NCBI RefSeq assembly: GCF_000328475.2
Contig: NC_026482.1
Coordinates: 1,116,001 to 1,180,000, forward strand
Origin: Mycosarcoma maydis
Taxonomy: Eukaryota > Basidiomycota > Ustilaginomycetes > Ustilaginales
Direction: 5' to 3'
DNA: 64,000 nucleotides
Position 1 is the stretch's first letter. Each line of letters opens with the position of its first letter. Both the position numbers and the translations under genes were made by a program. Of this stretch, positions 1 to 10,249 are shown in pieces. The notes beneath the pieces were generated by a model. It was not told the origin of the DNA. It made no database searches and saw only the letters and a list, made by a program, of their open reading frames with translations.

Positions 1-29
1 GATGCCACCCCGGCAGCCAAGCCACTCGT

Positions 30-648
30 TTATGCAGTCAAGCCCTCTGCCGAGCCCTGTTGTTGTGTTGAAGCGCTTGCTGTAGCCGAGTCGTCCCACT
101 TGATGTTGAAACGTGTCACTCGCGGCTTCGAGACCAACACTTCCCTTCTGACCTGTGTCAAGTCGACTTTTTCTGGCGGGTTCTCTCGCAACTCTTCCGA
201 CTCGTACGCGTTGTTGACATAGTATCCGACGCGAATGAATTCTTGATCGCGATACGACGCTGTGAGAAGGATCACTGTGACTCCCAACAAGTCTTCAGGC
301 GGAATTTTGGACGGTGAAGGTGCCGCTGCCTCAAACTCGAATGAATTTACCCCTGCAAACGACCGTTCAAATGGAGACAAAGTCAGTAATGCGCGGGAAG
401 AATAGAGGCGCTGACCAAAGGGAAGGCGTGGGAATCGTTGACTTACCGACGGGAACAGGTCCCACCATACAAGTGTCGAGCTCTTGGTCGTACTTCTCAT
501 CGCCCGCAGATCCGACATAAACCAACCTCCATTCAAGGTCATCTTGCAGAGGCGAGATGCACTCGAACGTGATCTTGAAGACGTAAGGGTCTTTGAAACT
601 GGCTTCCGCATTGAGGATCTCTACGCTTTGCAGATGAACGATCGACAT
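30..648 (-). CDS. asf1: Histone chaperone ASF1
   Basis: Two exons, complement(30..352, 447..648), encode 174 residues. Asf1 binds the H3-H4 dimer and hands it to CAF-1 or HIRA during nucleosome assembly in the nucleus. The start [12 protein letters not shown], the block [20 protein letters not shown], the [15 protein letters not shown] loop and the run [20 protein letters not shown] are the immunoglobulin-like Asf1 core; [12 protein letters not shown] closes it. The intron (353-446) has donor GTAAGT and acceptor TTTGCAG, and falls inside the Gly codon of GPVPVG; joining restores VNSFEFEA, as in other Asf1 proteins. The tail after the core is only about 20 residues and Ala/Ser/Gln-rich, without the long acidic tail of budding yeast Asf1. 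Identification is firm; splice sites are inferred. Confidence 0.95.
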
Positions 649-1161
649 GATGCTGGAGATGTGCACTCGATGACTCTTCGGAATAGAGCAGTTGATGTGG
701 TAGAGGCCAACGAGTTTTGGCAGAGGAGCATGCGCTTCTTGTCCGCTGTCAGGCTTGCGTGTTGGATGGAGAGACCGAAGCAATATCGAGACGTTCTCGT
801 GTGCGAATCCAGGTGCAAATTCGAGTATGTGTTATCGTAAGTGCAATGAAGGCAGACCGATTTCGTGGTAGACGTCCAAGAAGCATCACCAAACTAAAAC
901 CCTTTCTGTTTCACCAGATATGCTGACCGTCGTGTAAATGGCTCGTTGCAAACTTGAACGCGCGCGACGCGCGACGCCTATCACATCTTTCGAGACTTTC
1001 CACTCACGACTTTTGACAAAGACATGAGAGAGGTGTGAGGTGTGTGTCGCGAGAGCAACACCTCGTGCATCACGCCTCACGTTTTGCAACCTGATTTTTC
1101 CACCATCTGTATGTGCAACCATCTTTCTAACATCGGAATAATATACGACCAAAATTTGAAC

Positions 1162-1200
1162 ATTCACAATTCACGATTCACAATTCACGATTCACGATTA
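1162..1200. repeat. ATTCACG-type heptamer tandem tract
   Basis: Five to six near-identical 7-mers, ATTCAC(A/G), run head to tail here. The same heptamer and its complement recur in most intergenic spaces of the window (see findings). Confidence 0.8.
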
Positions 1201-2759
1201 GTCCGTGACTTGGTGCGACAAAAGCCGTTTGGTTTCTGGACTGATGACATCGGAATGAAAGTCCTGCGCTCTTACTCTTTCGGTGACGGTAGCGAGCCTG
1301 GAATCAGCTCAGGATCTACCCCGGTCTCGGCAGACGGGACGAGAGGTGCACTGCAAGCGTGAAGGTGGTGGAGTGCTTCTTGGACGGAAAGCCTTTCTGC
1401 ACAGCGTCGCGCGGCGCGGACTGTGCTGGCTCACATGCTTGTATTTGAGCCAATCACGAATAGCTGTCTGTACACCTTGCATACTTCCAAGATATCCTGG
1501 CTTGGAACTCGACTAATTGCAATTCATCCGTTGGCAACAGCCACAGTCGAACTCCTTCGACCGGCTTTGATGCTCATGGATACCCTTGCACACACGGCTT
1601 GAGTTGGTCGATGGATTGTATCAGGCAACAGAACTGAAGCGCGGAACACCACACATCCACGCTCGACTATTGACTATCCAGACATTACACCACGGCTCAA
1701 TTTTGTTGTCAGCTTTCATGGCGTTGCGGGAGTGAGTGGGTGGTTGACTAGGAGATGTAGCTATTTTGCGGAGTGAGTAACGGTAGGTAATTGTCGCACT
1801 CGTAATGGTAACCAATTCTGGTTAATCGAGGAAAAAAAATAAAGGTAGTGTACATCAATCTTATATCTTCTGCTACACCTGTCTCAGGAGCCTGTTGAGC
1901 CAATCCGACGCTATTCTCTGTCTCAATGATGCGAGGGGTATGGGTTGCGCACAGTAAAGTACTCCATAGTGGTTAGGTTCCGATAAAGGAAGGACGGGTC
2001 AAAACTGCGTAAGATGTAATGCGCACAGATTGTTCCAGGGCGGGAGATCCTTGGGCCTTGGGCCTGACCAACATGTGGCAGGGTTTCGGCGCATTCAGGC
2101 CAGTAACATACACGATACATGGGAGTGATCGCTTCGCTTGCTAGCGCTTGGCCAAGTGCACACCACTTTTGGCGCGACACTGATTTCATGACAGCTGTTT
2201 ACGACGGTCTTTGTTCTTCCATGTTCACATTCAGCGTGACGACAAATCAGCAGTCATGAGCCTTGGAATTCGTCGTGGTCCACAAGAAACGATCATAATG
2301 ACCGTGCACCGGCAGCTAGACCCATCCTCGATGATAGCATCATTCACGATTGGTGATGCGCGATTTTATTTGTGATTCAACGCACGGCGAATCGTTCGTC
2401 ACAACCACCGACTCGGTGGAGAGCTGTGCTCGGTAAACTGATACAAGCTCTAAAAAAAGCCAAGCTCGCTGCACGCCACTTTCTATTTAAAATTCCGAGC
2501 AAAAACATGCACGATTTGTGACATCATAACGTCATCCGCGTGCCCTGATTGCTCGACCAAGCCTCAGCCTCACCAACAGCGTAGCGAGGAAGCTTGGAGT
2601 CGCAATCCCTTTTCCGATCTGTCGGCGAATGACGGTGATGCTTGCATGATATCCATGCCCAAGGCCCTGTGACCCTCTCGCCATGACGCCAAGGTTGGTC
2701 GTGGCTACGTCAGAGTGTTCTGTGCAACCAACTCGGCCAATACCATGTGGCGCGTGAGC

Positions 2760-2766
2760 TATATAA
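2760..2766 (+). promoter_or_regulatory. Candidate TATA box
   Basis: TATATAA sits 77-83 bases upstream of the ATG of the small coiled-coil gene. The position is plausible for a fungal core promoter, but this is motif matching only. Confidence 0.35.
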
Positions 2767-2842
2767 CCCGCTCGCCCTACAATGCTTCATCCCGTCCCGA
2801 GACTTGGTATACCCACATACTAACCCCTACCACAGATCAATC

Positions 2843-3441
2843 ATGGACTCGAAACAGCTCAAGCGAGAGGAGAAGGCGATCTCCAAGGAGGCCAAGGCTG
2901 ATGACCGACAGCTGAAATCGGCGCAGAAGTATTGGAACAAGGACAAGAAGAAAGAGACCAAGCTTCTGAAGCAGCAGTCGAAAGCTGAAGACGAGCATAG
3001 GAAAGCGATTCAGGTGTGTAGTGACCATGTAAAGCGATGTTACGTTCAAGTGATCTGATGAACTGCGAATGCTCACCAAACGGATCTATCCTCTCACCTC
3101 GATTTCTCTCGATGTAGAAGGAGCACAAATTGCAGGCCAAGCTCGAGAAGGCTCAAGCCAAACACAACGAGTCGGTGCGAACGCTCGAGGAGAAAAAGAT
3201 GAAGATCGAATCCGCCAAGAAGGCCATTCAGGAGCACAAGAGTAGGTTACAGGATAAGGAACAGAAACTTGCTCAGGCTCAGCACAAGAAGGCCGTGGGC
3301 GAGAACGAGCGTCACAGGCACAAGGAGGCGCTCCTTTCTCAAAGCGTATCCAACACCACCAATACCCCCAACACCGCTTCTAATATCGCCCATAACATCT
3401 CCCAGCCCGACCACCAGGCTCCAGCCGTCGGCGCTCACTAA
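2843..3441 (+). CDS. Small lysine-rich coiled-coil protein, function unknown
   Basis: Two exons, 2843..3013 and 3118..3441, encode 164 residues. The intron has donor GTGTGT and acceptor GATGTAG and is phase 0, joining HRKAIQ to KEHKLQAKLEK. Residues 1-130 are almost entirely Lys, Glu, Gln, Ala and Arg in heptad-like spacing, predicting one long charged helix or coiled coil. The last 30 residues are Asn/Thr/Ser-rich and probably disordered. There is no signal peptide or membrane segment. The composition recalls small basidiomycete proteins sometimes labelled DNA-binding protein Ncp1; I recall that resemblance loosely and do not assert it. The good splice sites and sustained helical composition on both sides of the intron support a real gene. 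Confidence 0.7.
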
Positions 3442-3749
3442 GCTTTGCCTTGTCGCAAACGGTAAACCCTGCTACTCTTTCCCGTGCCCATCTCATCCTT
3501 GATACCACGTCACATAAATTTCTGCACATGTGAAGATCCAGCGAGTACCCCTAGCCTTGACGTTATACAATCGATACCACACGAGCGTAGAAGGGATCGT
3601 AGCACTGGCGCATGTTAGCCTGTACCATTGTGAGCTGGCCTAGAGCTTGTTGACGCAGGGTCACTTGTCGATTGGGCAGCGAATGGTCAGTGAGCGTGGA
3701 GACGGATTGTTGAAAGCATTGTGTAAATGAATGCCAAACGATAGAGGTC

Positions 3750-4919
3750 AGACGATGGACTGACCGGCTTGTACGCTCTCGAAATACTGGGTTTCGAGTT
3801 CGGCGAAATCGTCCTCGTTGAACTCGGCAGCGTCATCATGATGAACGTCCACAGCGGTTGAGGGACGCTGCGCGTACTTTGGGCAACCAACATTCTAGTG
3901 CGGCGCAATGCAAAGTCGGTAAGGGCGGGCGGGAGCACGAAATGGCCAATCAGTAAGGCACGTTGTCCAGTAGCCTTCTTGTCGGCAATGGTGCCGTTCT
4001 GGTTGTCGGCCTGTGCCGCACACTGCTGAAACCCGGATGGCTTCATGGACAGTGCGGATCTAGGCTAGTTCCTACGAGGAAGGATCGTACAACGCTGGGC
4101 GCAGCAGTATCGATGAAAGAGATTAAGGTCGCTGCCTGTGGGTCCTTCGAGGATGCAGGCCAGCACCTTCTTCATTTCGAAGGGCAAACCTTTTCGCAGG
4201 TTTGCCCTTCGAAAAGGTGCTGGACGACCAGCGCCGGCGCAGTGATGCCAGCAATGCGAGCCAGACGGATTTTTTGTTCGTGATACACGTCATAGTCACT
4301 GGTGATGTCGTAGCGCGAGCGAACCAGAGCGCTGAAAGCCTCGGTGAGACTCATCCCGAAGCGGCAACGAAGCTGATTTATCCAGGCTTCAGTGCTCACG
4401 CGAAGCTGAGCGAGGACGACGTCGTCGAGGTTCACGTACCAGTCGAGAGCATAAGAACGCAAGCACAATTGAAGCACTTCGCAAACGGCGAGCTGGCCTC
4501 TACTGTCAGCCACGTGCTTGATACGGCGGCAAAAGGTTTCGACGTCGTTATTGATGGTCGGGTTGAAGATCGCTATCTCGTTGGGATTGAGAGTCCAAGT
4601 CTCCTTGAGGAGGAGATGCGGTTGAGAAGGAGAGGGAGTGGCAAGAGAAGAGTCATCACGATTAGCTGAGCGATGATCCGAGGCGAGCAAGAGGCTACGA
4701 TTGTCACCGAGTCCAGCGTTCTGCATACGTGCAGTCTGTTGAGCGAGGAAGGACTCGAGAAGATGGTTGGTCTTCGTCTGCTGTTCGACAATGGCTCGGG
4801 CCCAGATCAGAACGGCGTCAGACAGCCGGACCAGATGCCTGTACGCCGACCACAAACGTGGCTGTACTCGTGATTGGATGCGAGCTGTTGTCGCCTATGG
4901 GCTGGTCGGCGCTAGGCAT
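3750..4919 (-). pseudogene. Decayed retrotransposon gag-like remnant
   Basis: Reading leftward, an ATG at 4919 opens about 30 codons (MPSADQPIGDNSSHPI). The similarity then continues in a different frame as a 227-codon ORF (4855-4172) with a gag-like layout: a short helical N-terminus (LLESFLAQQTARM), a Ser/Pro linker, then IFNPTINNDVETFCRRIKHVAD and SEAWINQLRCRFGMS-like segments typical of the capsid region of fungal Ty3-type elements. The ORF ends inside an inverted repeat at 4160-4221. Beyond it, weak gag-like scraps in mixed frames (about 3750-4060) include a CRQEG-Y-W-x2-C stretch that could be a ruined zinc knuckle. No protease, reverse transcriptase, integrase or clear LTR is present. 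The frame change and the loss of everything downstream mark it as dead. The family call is an inference. Confidence 0.5.
4160..4221. repeat. Near-perfect inverted repeat (fold-back)
   Basis: The left arm at 4160-4190 and right arm at 4199-4221 are reverse complements over about 25 bases. The left arm has one 6-base insertion (CTTCAT). The inner 15 bases (TTCGAAGGGCAAACC) match perfectly, with an 8-base loop. It lies where the gag-like ORF breaks off. Confidence 0.8.
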
Positions 4920-5585
4920 GTTGAACACGATCGTCGGAGGCGTAGAAAGGCGGTAAGAAGATACCACGGAGGCAGTCAGGCTGTGCCAAGGTTGACGGTC
5001 AGAATTGTCAAGTGGCGGCAAGAGAATACCTCTCGCGGGTTGAGTGACGTGTCGAAGGGGGTATCTTGACGAAGAGGGGTCGACCGAGCCGAATGGAGTC
5101 GGAAGGGGAGTCGAAGTAGAAATCACGAAATGGGGTTGAAAGACATTGTACACGGTAATCACAGAATGTGTACACGGTACAGAAGCTATCAATCACGAAT
5201 GTCAGATCCTCATGCTGTATGCAAGGTCCGTGCTAAGTTACAGTAAACCAGAAAAGTCTGTGAGTGTTGAGGCTTAGCCACTGTACCAAAAAGGGGTCTA
5301 GACAACCAATCGTGAATCGGACTTGAGTTGCAATCTTCAATTAAACGAGCGCTTGCATGTTTTTCTCGAGCGAGAGGAACACTAAAGGTCAAACACCAAA
5401 GTCGTAGTCTCACGACTCGTGGCTCGAGTCTGGCAACTCTGAAATGTTTGAAGCGACACATACCAAGAGCTTCCACGTTCGATTTCCTGGACGATTGCCA
5501 TTGCGATATTGAATAATGCAAGAAGAGATGAGAAACAATCACACATGCAAATCGAGCTGACAGATAGCACATGACTTGCGAGCAT
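4920..5585. other. Intergenic, right of the gag remnant
   Basis: No gene recognised. It contains an 11-base direct repeat TGTACACGGTA (5148-5158 and 5169-5179) and isolated ATCACGAAT motifs. If the neighbouring remnant had a 5' LTR it would lie here, but I cannot define one. Confidence 0.5.
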
Positions 5586-8500
5586 CTATTTGGAAGTGCT
5601 TTCGCCAATCGCAGAGGCTGAAGATGCATTGGCACGCGCATCTTCACCCTGCTGCCTAGCATTGGTGCTGCTGCTGTTGGACAACAGAGGTCCATAGAAG
5701 CTGCTCAGGCGAGCCGCGGCGCTCAGAGGCCGTTTACGAGCCGGTCGTAATTGAGGAGCACCACCCGCAGGCGACATGGCATGCAGCATCCAAGGCTTGA
5801 ATGGTTCCGATGTCTTGAGCGGACTTGTGCCTGTGCTTGCCACAGCAGCCTGTGTGGCATTTTCGTCTTCGGCGGCATCTTCCTGGATGGCGCCTGCAGC
5901 TCCACCAAAATAAGCGGCGTCAAGGATGCTGGCAGACAAGCCAGTGCGCTTACTCATACCAGGCGGTATTTCTGCTTCGGGCGTTGTCAGCCTTGGCGTG
6001 ACCAGACGGAAAGTGCCCGAGCCCGAGGTGGCCGCCTGAATCTGCGAGCTGCGATGGTGGTTGTTAAACAAATGATGGGCTTCCAACGCAGAGGCGCGAT
6101 TCAATCTGGCCTCGGGCCATATGACGCGCGGCGATCCGGAAGCCAGGGGACCTGCCAGCGATTTGGAGCGGGCTGGCAGCACGGGCGGCTGGCTCGGCCG
6201 CGACGGCGAAGTGCGTGCACTGGCGCTGCCCCTGCGCTCCACCGGAGCCAATGCTGGCTGGCTGACCGGCAATGCCAAGGGTGCAGACAATGTTGTCGGA
6301 GAAACCGGTGCTCTGGATATATCGCTGCTGCTGCCTCTATCACTAGAATCGATCTCGAGCTCGGGCGGCGGCAAAGCCTCGAATCGCAACGACTTGGGCC
6401 GCGCAGTGTTGTTGTCCTTGTTGGCCATCGCGGATCGACCCACCATCACGTCTGCTGTGATCAAAGGCTTTACGGACGACTGCTCCACCAGTGACATTGC
6501 TGAAGTGTGCATGGAGGGCGGTGTTAGTGGCGAGCCTTGGCGGCTCCCCTCCGCGTCTGTGTCAGCGTCCGAAGCGCCGATTCGGTAAGCACCAAAAGCC
6601 TGAGCAACGCTCCCATCGGTGCCCGTAGTTGGCACAGATGACATATCTGCACTGTCAGGAGCTGCAGAGGCCTCTGCTGCTGCTGCTGCCTCCGCTTCCT
6701 CAGCAGCATCTGGCGGAAAGACACTGTCGTAGCATCCATCGCATGCGCGTGCTTGTCGATCCGGCTCACCATCTTGGTAGCTAGGAATTAGAAACGAGCG
6801 CTGCGAGCAGGTCCAACATACGACCTGACCACAAAGCCGGCAATGATGCTTACGGCGCCACATGCCAAAGGCTTCTTGACAGTTGCAGCACTTGTCCGCA
6901 CGGCTGTCTGGTACCCACACGGGCGCATTGTAATCCTCCAACACACGAAGTGGGGGTGAGGATGCGGAGGAGGGGTTCGAGGAGGCGAGCAAGTTTGCCA
7001 ACGAAAGGTTGGTTCCGTTCGCAGCAAAGGAGGGAAACGACGGCGGTCGCATAAGCAGGTTAGGAAGCGAGTCCACGCGAGATCTACGTTGCGGAGCATC
7101 GCGCTCTCGCGACACGGACCTCGAGGCGCTCGCCCCGACGGATTGATCTGCTGCTGGTGCAGGGGTCTTGTCTTGTCCTATCAAGTGGGTTGCAGCAAGA
7201 TAGGCTCCCAAGCTCTGTGTGCTGAGACGTCGGTTAGCTGGTTTGGATGCGTCAACTTGGTACAGTGATCGGCGCCTCTCCCGTTTGGCCTCGATGCTGT
7301 CCTCGTCGGCCTTCAACGTTCGACGTGCAGACATAAGATCGGAACGGGCATCGCGGATGCAGTTGACCCAAGCTTCCCTGCTCGCATGATTTTCGGCATA
7401 GACGGCAAACGACTTGTCTGGTGTGCGGATCTCGAAGCAGTGGCGTAGGCCCTCGCTGCTGCTGCCGTCGACGCTGACGACGGTGCAGTCACGCAGACCA
7501 AACTTGTCTCGAAACTGCAGCTGGTGCCCTGCTAACGAAAAGATGACACCAGCCAAGGGAGTATAAGGCTCTGGCACAGATGCAAGCCGGGCACGCGGAC
7601 CCAAGGGAGCAGCGGCCACGCTCGGCGGTGTGAGAACAGATTCGATGGGTGATGCAGCACCCAAAGGAGGTGTTGACATGATGGGCGAATGAATCTGTTC
7701 CACTGCGCTAGCTCCGTACAGGCCACCGCGCTGTGCCAACGCTGTCCACGCCGCCGATGCCGACTCAATGCTACCCGAGATGGGGCTGGCGTAGATGAGG
7801 CAGTCGGTGAAAAGGAAAAACTCGCGAGGCTGAATGTTGCGACGACACGTCTTCATGAGCGTTCCGCGCTTGATGAGAGCCCTTCCAGGCACAACGAGCG
7901 GTTCGGTGAGCCCCTGGAGGCTCTTTTGCAAGCCCAGCATGGTGAGCACCATTTCGTGCTGGCGAACGTTTTCGTTGATGTAAGACGCCACCTGCTCGAT
8001 CATGTGGCTTGCGCGGACGAGATCGATATGGTCAGGGTGCGTCTCTGGAGTCGCTTTGAGCAGTTCTTCTACGAGGAGCTTATATCGCGGGATTCTCTGG
8101 ACGATGGTGAGCAGATGAGCCTGGAAGCCGAGACCGTAGCCAAAGGCTTGTCTGACGCTTCCCGAGGCAGATGTGACTTTTTCCTTGGCGGTACGCTTCT
8201 GATCGGTCTCTTTGAGAAATTTGGCGAAAGCATCGTTGTTCTTTTGCTCGTAGTCGATGCGCTGGAGTGCGCTGCTGAAGTTCTTGACGTAGAGCGAGTA
8301 CATCTTGAGAAAAGGTGCCAATGTAGCAAGAATGTCGCCGATGCAGTCGACAGACGCGTCCCATTGGATCTCTGTGGTCGAGTTTGTTCTGATCTGGCTC
8401 GAGTCTGATACTGAAACAGAGTCTTGTGGGGCAAGGGGGTGTAGACGCTCTTCGAGCTGACTGAGAAGCTCCTTGCTGAGCTGCATGATGTCGTAAAAGT

Positions 8501-9731
8501 TGGAAAAGATATCGTTGATCGATTTGCGCGACAGGATGGGGGCTTGTGCATTGACAGAAGCGGACGCAGGTGCTTTGCCTTTGCCCAGGCTGGCCAAGAG
8601 GGGCTGGTAGTATTCTTCATGGATCAAGGTCAAGCTGGCGACAAACGAGCGTTCGGTGTCGACGAGTTCTAATGCACTGCGTTTGCGATGCGCGAAAAGA
8701 AGCGACAGGTCTGCGGCCGGGACAGGAGAGGTAGCAGCGCGCCGGAAAAAGTAGCTGGGGCGAGAAGAGCTAGCGGTGATGGTGGAAGATGAGCTGACGG
8801 TGCTAGCAGCTGCGCCATGAGCAGAAGAAGCAGTTGACGACGATAGACGCAGGGCAGTATCTGAAAGCGAGGGATGATCTGGAGCGGATGATTCGTCCGA
8901 CGAGTTGGCGATGGAGGCGCTGTCGAGTGAAGTGGCTGAGCCGGAGCGTTCGGGTGTGCGACTGCGCAGATGATCGTCTTTCGTGTTCAAAGGACTTATT
9001 GCAGCGCTTCGAGTGATGCGATCGTAGCTGAGCGCGCGTGACTTGGGCTGGATCGCACCAGGAGCGAGAAAGCCTTGTACAATCTCATCTTCCGGTAAAC
9101 TCTCGAAGCTTGATACGCTGGCAACGCTGATGCGATGGCTCGTGATAGGCGCAGTAGGCAGCGAGGGACGTCGATTGGCGAGAGCGCCGGTGTGCGCGCT
9201 CTGTGCGCGAATCCGTCTATGGGCTGGACGAGACGCGGCAACACTGTTGAGGTTTGGGTCTGGCGATGGTTGGCCGGCCGTATTTCTGGTGGAGGAGGGA
9301 AAGGCGATGGTGCCTGTTTGAGGGGGCAAAAGACCAAGAGCAGATGCAAGACCTGGACTGAGCAGATCGGCACACGAGGTGAGCTGACCTTGAACATGGC
9401 TTGCGGAAGATGCGTTGGAAGCTACCGAGGATGGGCGAGAGGAGGCAAGCGTAGTGGCCGAGATGGGTCTGCTGGTGGCCGCATTGGTACCAAAGTAGTC
9501 GGCGGAAGAAGCAGCCGATGAATCGTCCGAAACGATCGAGTGACGGTTGGGTTGGGAAGAATGCGTCGTGATGACGGCACGAGGTGATGGCATAAAGTTA
9601 GGCGCATGATAATCCTCGGAGCATTGGGAAGTGGAGAAGGTGGGCAGAGGCGTTTCAAGCGGAGACTTTGTGGGCGAGGCAGACAGAGTAGGGAAGGAGA
9701 TGGAAGAGTCTCGCCTGGAGGCGGAAGCCAT
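5586..9731 (-). CDS. don1: Don1-type Rho guanine nucleotide exchange factor (DH-PH-FYVE)
   Basis: A single exon encodes 1381 residues. The open frame runs back to 9839, but only a GTG lies there; the first ATG is at 9731 (MASASRRDSSISF). Residues 1-340 are Ser/Ala/Pro-rich and probably disordered. A DH domain (about 350-595) starts at LELVDTERSFVASLTLI and includes IQRIPRYKLLVEELLK. A PH domain (about 617-795) carries RGTLMKTCRRNIQPREFFLF. A FYVE zinc finger (about 937-1003) has WVPD, RRKHHCRLCG, CWTCS and ACDGC, the signature for binding PI3P on endosomes. This order matches Ustilago Don1, the Cdc42-specific exchange factor needed for the secondary septum and cell separation. About 375 disordered residues follow. 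Family and domain assignment is secure; orthology to Don1 rests on remembered architecture. Confidence 0.88.
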   Translation of the reverse strand: MASASRRDSSISFPTLSASPTKSPLETPLPTFSTSQCSEDYHAPNFMPSPRAVITTHSSQPNRHSIVSDDSSAASSADYFGTNAATSRPISATTLASSRPSSVASNASSASHVQGQLTSCADLLSPGLASALGLLPPQTGTIAFPSSTRNTAGQPSPDPNLNSVAASRPAHRRIRAQSAHTGALANRRPSLPTAPITSHRISVASVSSFESLPEDEIVQGFLAPGAIQPKSRALSYDRITRSAAISPLNTKDDHLRSRTPERSGSATSLDSASIANSSDESSAPDHPSLSDTALRLSSSTASSAHGAAASTVSSSSTITASSSRPSYFFRRAATSPVPAADLSLLFAHRKRSALELVDTERSFVASLTLIHEEYYQPLLASLGKGKAPASASVNAQAPILSRKSINDIFSNFYDIMQLSKELLSQLEERLHPLAPQDSVSVSDSSQIRTNSTTEIQWDASVDCIGDILATLAPFLKMYSLYVKNFSSALQRIDYEQKNNDAFAKFLKETDQKRTAKEKVTSASGSVRQAFGYGLGFQAHLLTIVQRIPRYKLLVEELLKATPETHPDHIDLVRASHMIEQVASYINENVRQHEMVLTMLGLQKSLQGLTEPLVVPGRALIKRGTLMKTCRRNIQPREFFLFTDCLIYASPISGSIESASAAWTALAQRGGLYGASAVEQIHSPIMSTPPLGAASPIESVLTPPSVAAAPLGPRARLASVPEPYTPLAGVIFSLAGHQLQFRDKFGLRDCTVVSVDGSSSEGLRHCFEIRTPDKSFAVYAENHASREAWVNCIRDARSDLMSARRTLKADEDSIEAKRERRRSLYQVDASKPANRRLSTQSLGAYLAATHLIGQDKTPAPAADQSVGASASRSVSRERDAPQRRSRVDSLPNLLMRPPSFPSFAANGTNLSLANLLASSNPSSASSPPLRVLEDYNAPVWVPDSRADKCCNCQEAFGMWRRKHHCRLCGQVVCWTCSQRSFLIPSYQDGEPDRQARACDGCYDSVFPPDAAEEAEAAAAAEASAAPDSADMSSVPTTGTDGSVAQAFGAYRIGASDADTDAEGSRQGSPLTPPSMHTSAMSLVEQSSVKPLITADVMVGRSAMANKDNNTARPKSLRFEALPPPELEIDSSDRGSSSDISRAPVSPTTLSAPLALPVSQPALAPVERRGSASARTSPSRPSQPPVLPARSKSLAGPLASGSPRVIWPEARLNRASALEAHHLFNNHHRSSQIQAATSGSGTFRLVTPRLTTPEAEIPPGMSKRTGLSASILDAAYFGGAAGAIQEDAAEDENATQAAVASTGTSPLKTSEPFKPWMLHAMSPAGGAPQLRPARKRPLSAAARLSSFYGPLLSNSSSTNARQQGEDARANASSASAIGESTSK

Positions 9732-10080
9732 TGTGAGGGTGGGATGGCCGAGCCGGTTGAACGCTAAGCGGTTGGGTAGTGGAGTAGCGCCGGATAGTGC
9801 AATGATCACGACTGAGAGAGCAGGATGTTTGATGCGCACAGATGTATGGCCATTGCCGAAAGAGAGAGAAGGAGAGGGAGAGGGAGAATAGCTTGAAGGT
9901 TTACAGCTAAAGTGATTGTACGAGAGAGCAGTGATTGCTGTCTAATTGACGGATCGTTACGTGAGAGCGAGGAGCGGGTATACGAGTCGAGATGCGGAAG
10001 TGCTGATGGTTGCGGATGGTGCGTTGTGGCTGCGTATGCAACGGGGGTATCTATGCTGAGAATAGAGGCAGTGAGAGAGG

Positions 10081-10173
10081 TGTGAATGCTGGAGAGATGA
10101 ATGGAGAGAGGTGTGAATGCTGGAGAGATGAATGGAGAGAGGTGTGAATGCTGGAGAGATGAATGGAGAGAGG
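10081..10173. repeat. 31-bp minisatellite, three perfect copies
   Basis: A 31-base unit beginning TGTGAATGCTGGAGAG repeats exactly at 10081, 10112 and 10143. It lies 350-440 bases upstream of the don1 start codon. Confidence 0.95.
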
Positions 10174-10249
10174 GGTGGTATGATTGAAGAGGGGTGGTAT
10201 GATTGAAGAGGGGTGGTATGATTGAAGAGGGGAGGTATGATTGATGACG
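10174..10249. repeat. 19-bp minisatellite, four copies
   Basis: The unit GGTGGTATGATTGAAGAGG starts at 10174, 10193 and 10212, with a diverged fourth copy at 10231-10249. It abuts the 31-bp array directly. Confidence 0.95.

Larger units (their letters stand above)
649..2842. other. Intergenic region, asf1 to small coiled-coil gene
   Basis: About 2.2 kb between divergent genes. I see only short ORFs without recognisable domains or codon structure. It holds a tandem ATTCAC(A/G) tract at 1162-1200 and scattered single copies of the same motif. A TATATAA box lies near the right end. No RNA gene was recognised. Confidence 0.6.

Noticed and set aside
7689..8408. 239-codon open frame on the + strand inside don1
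   Set aside because: Antisense to the conserved DH domain of don1; composition follows the opposite strand's codon bias, with no domain of its own.
9729..9839. N-terminal extension of don1 to 9839
   Set aside because: The codon at 9839 is GTG; the first ATG in this frame is at 9731.
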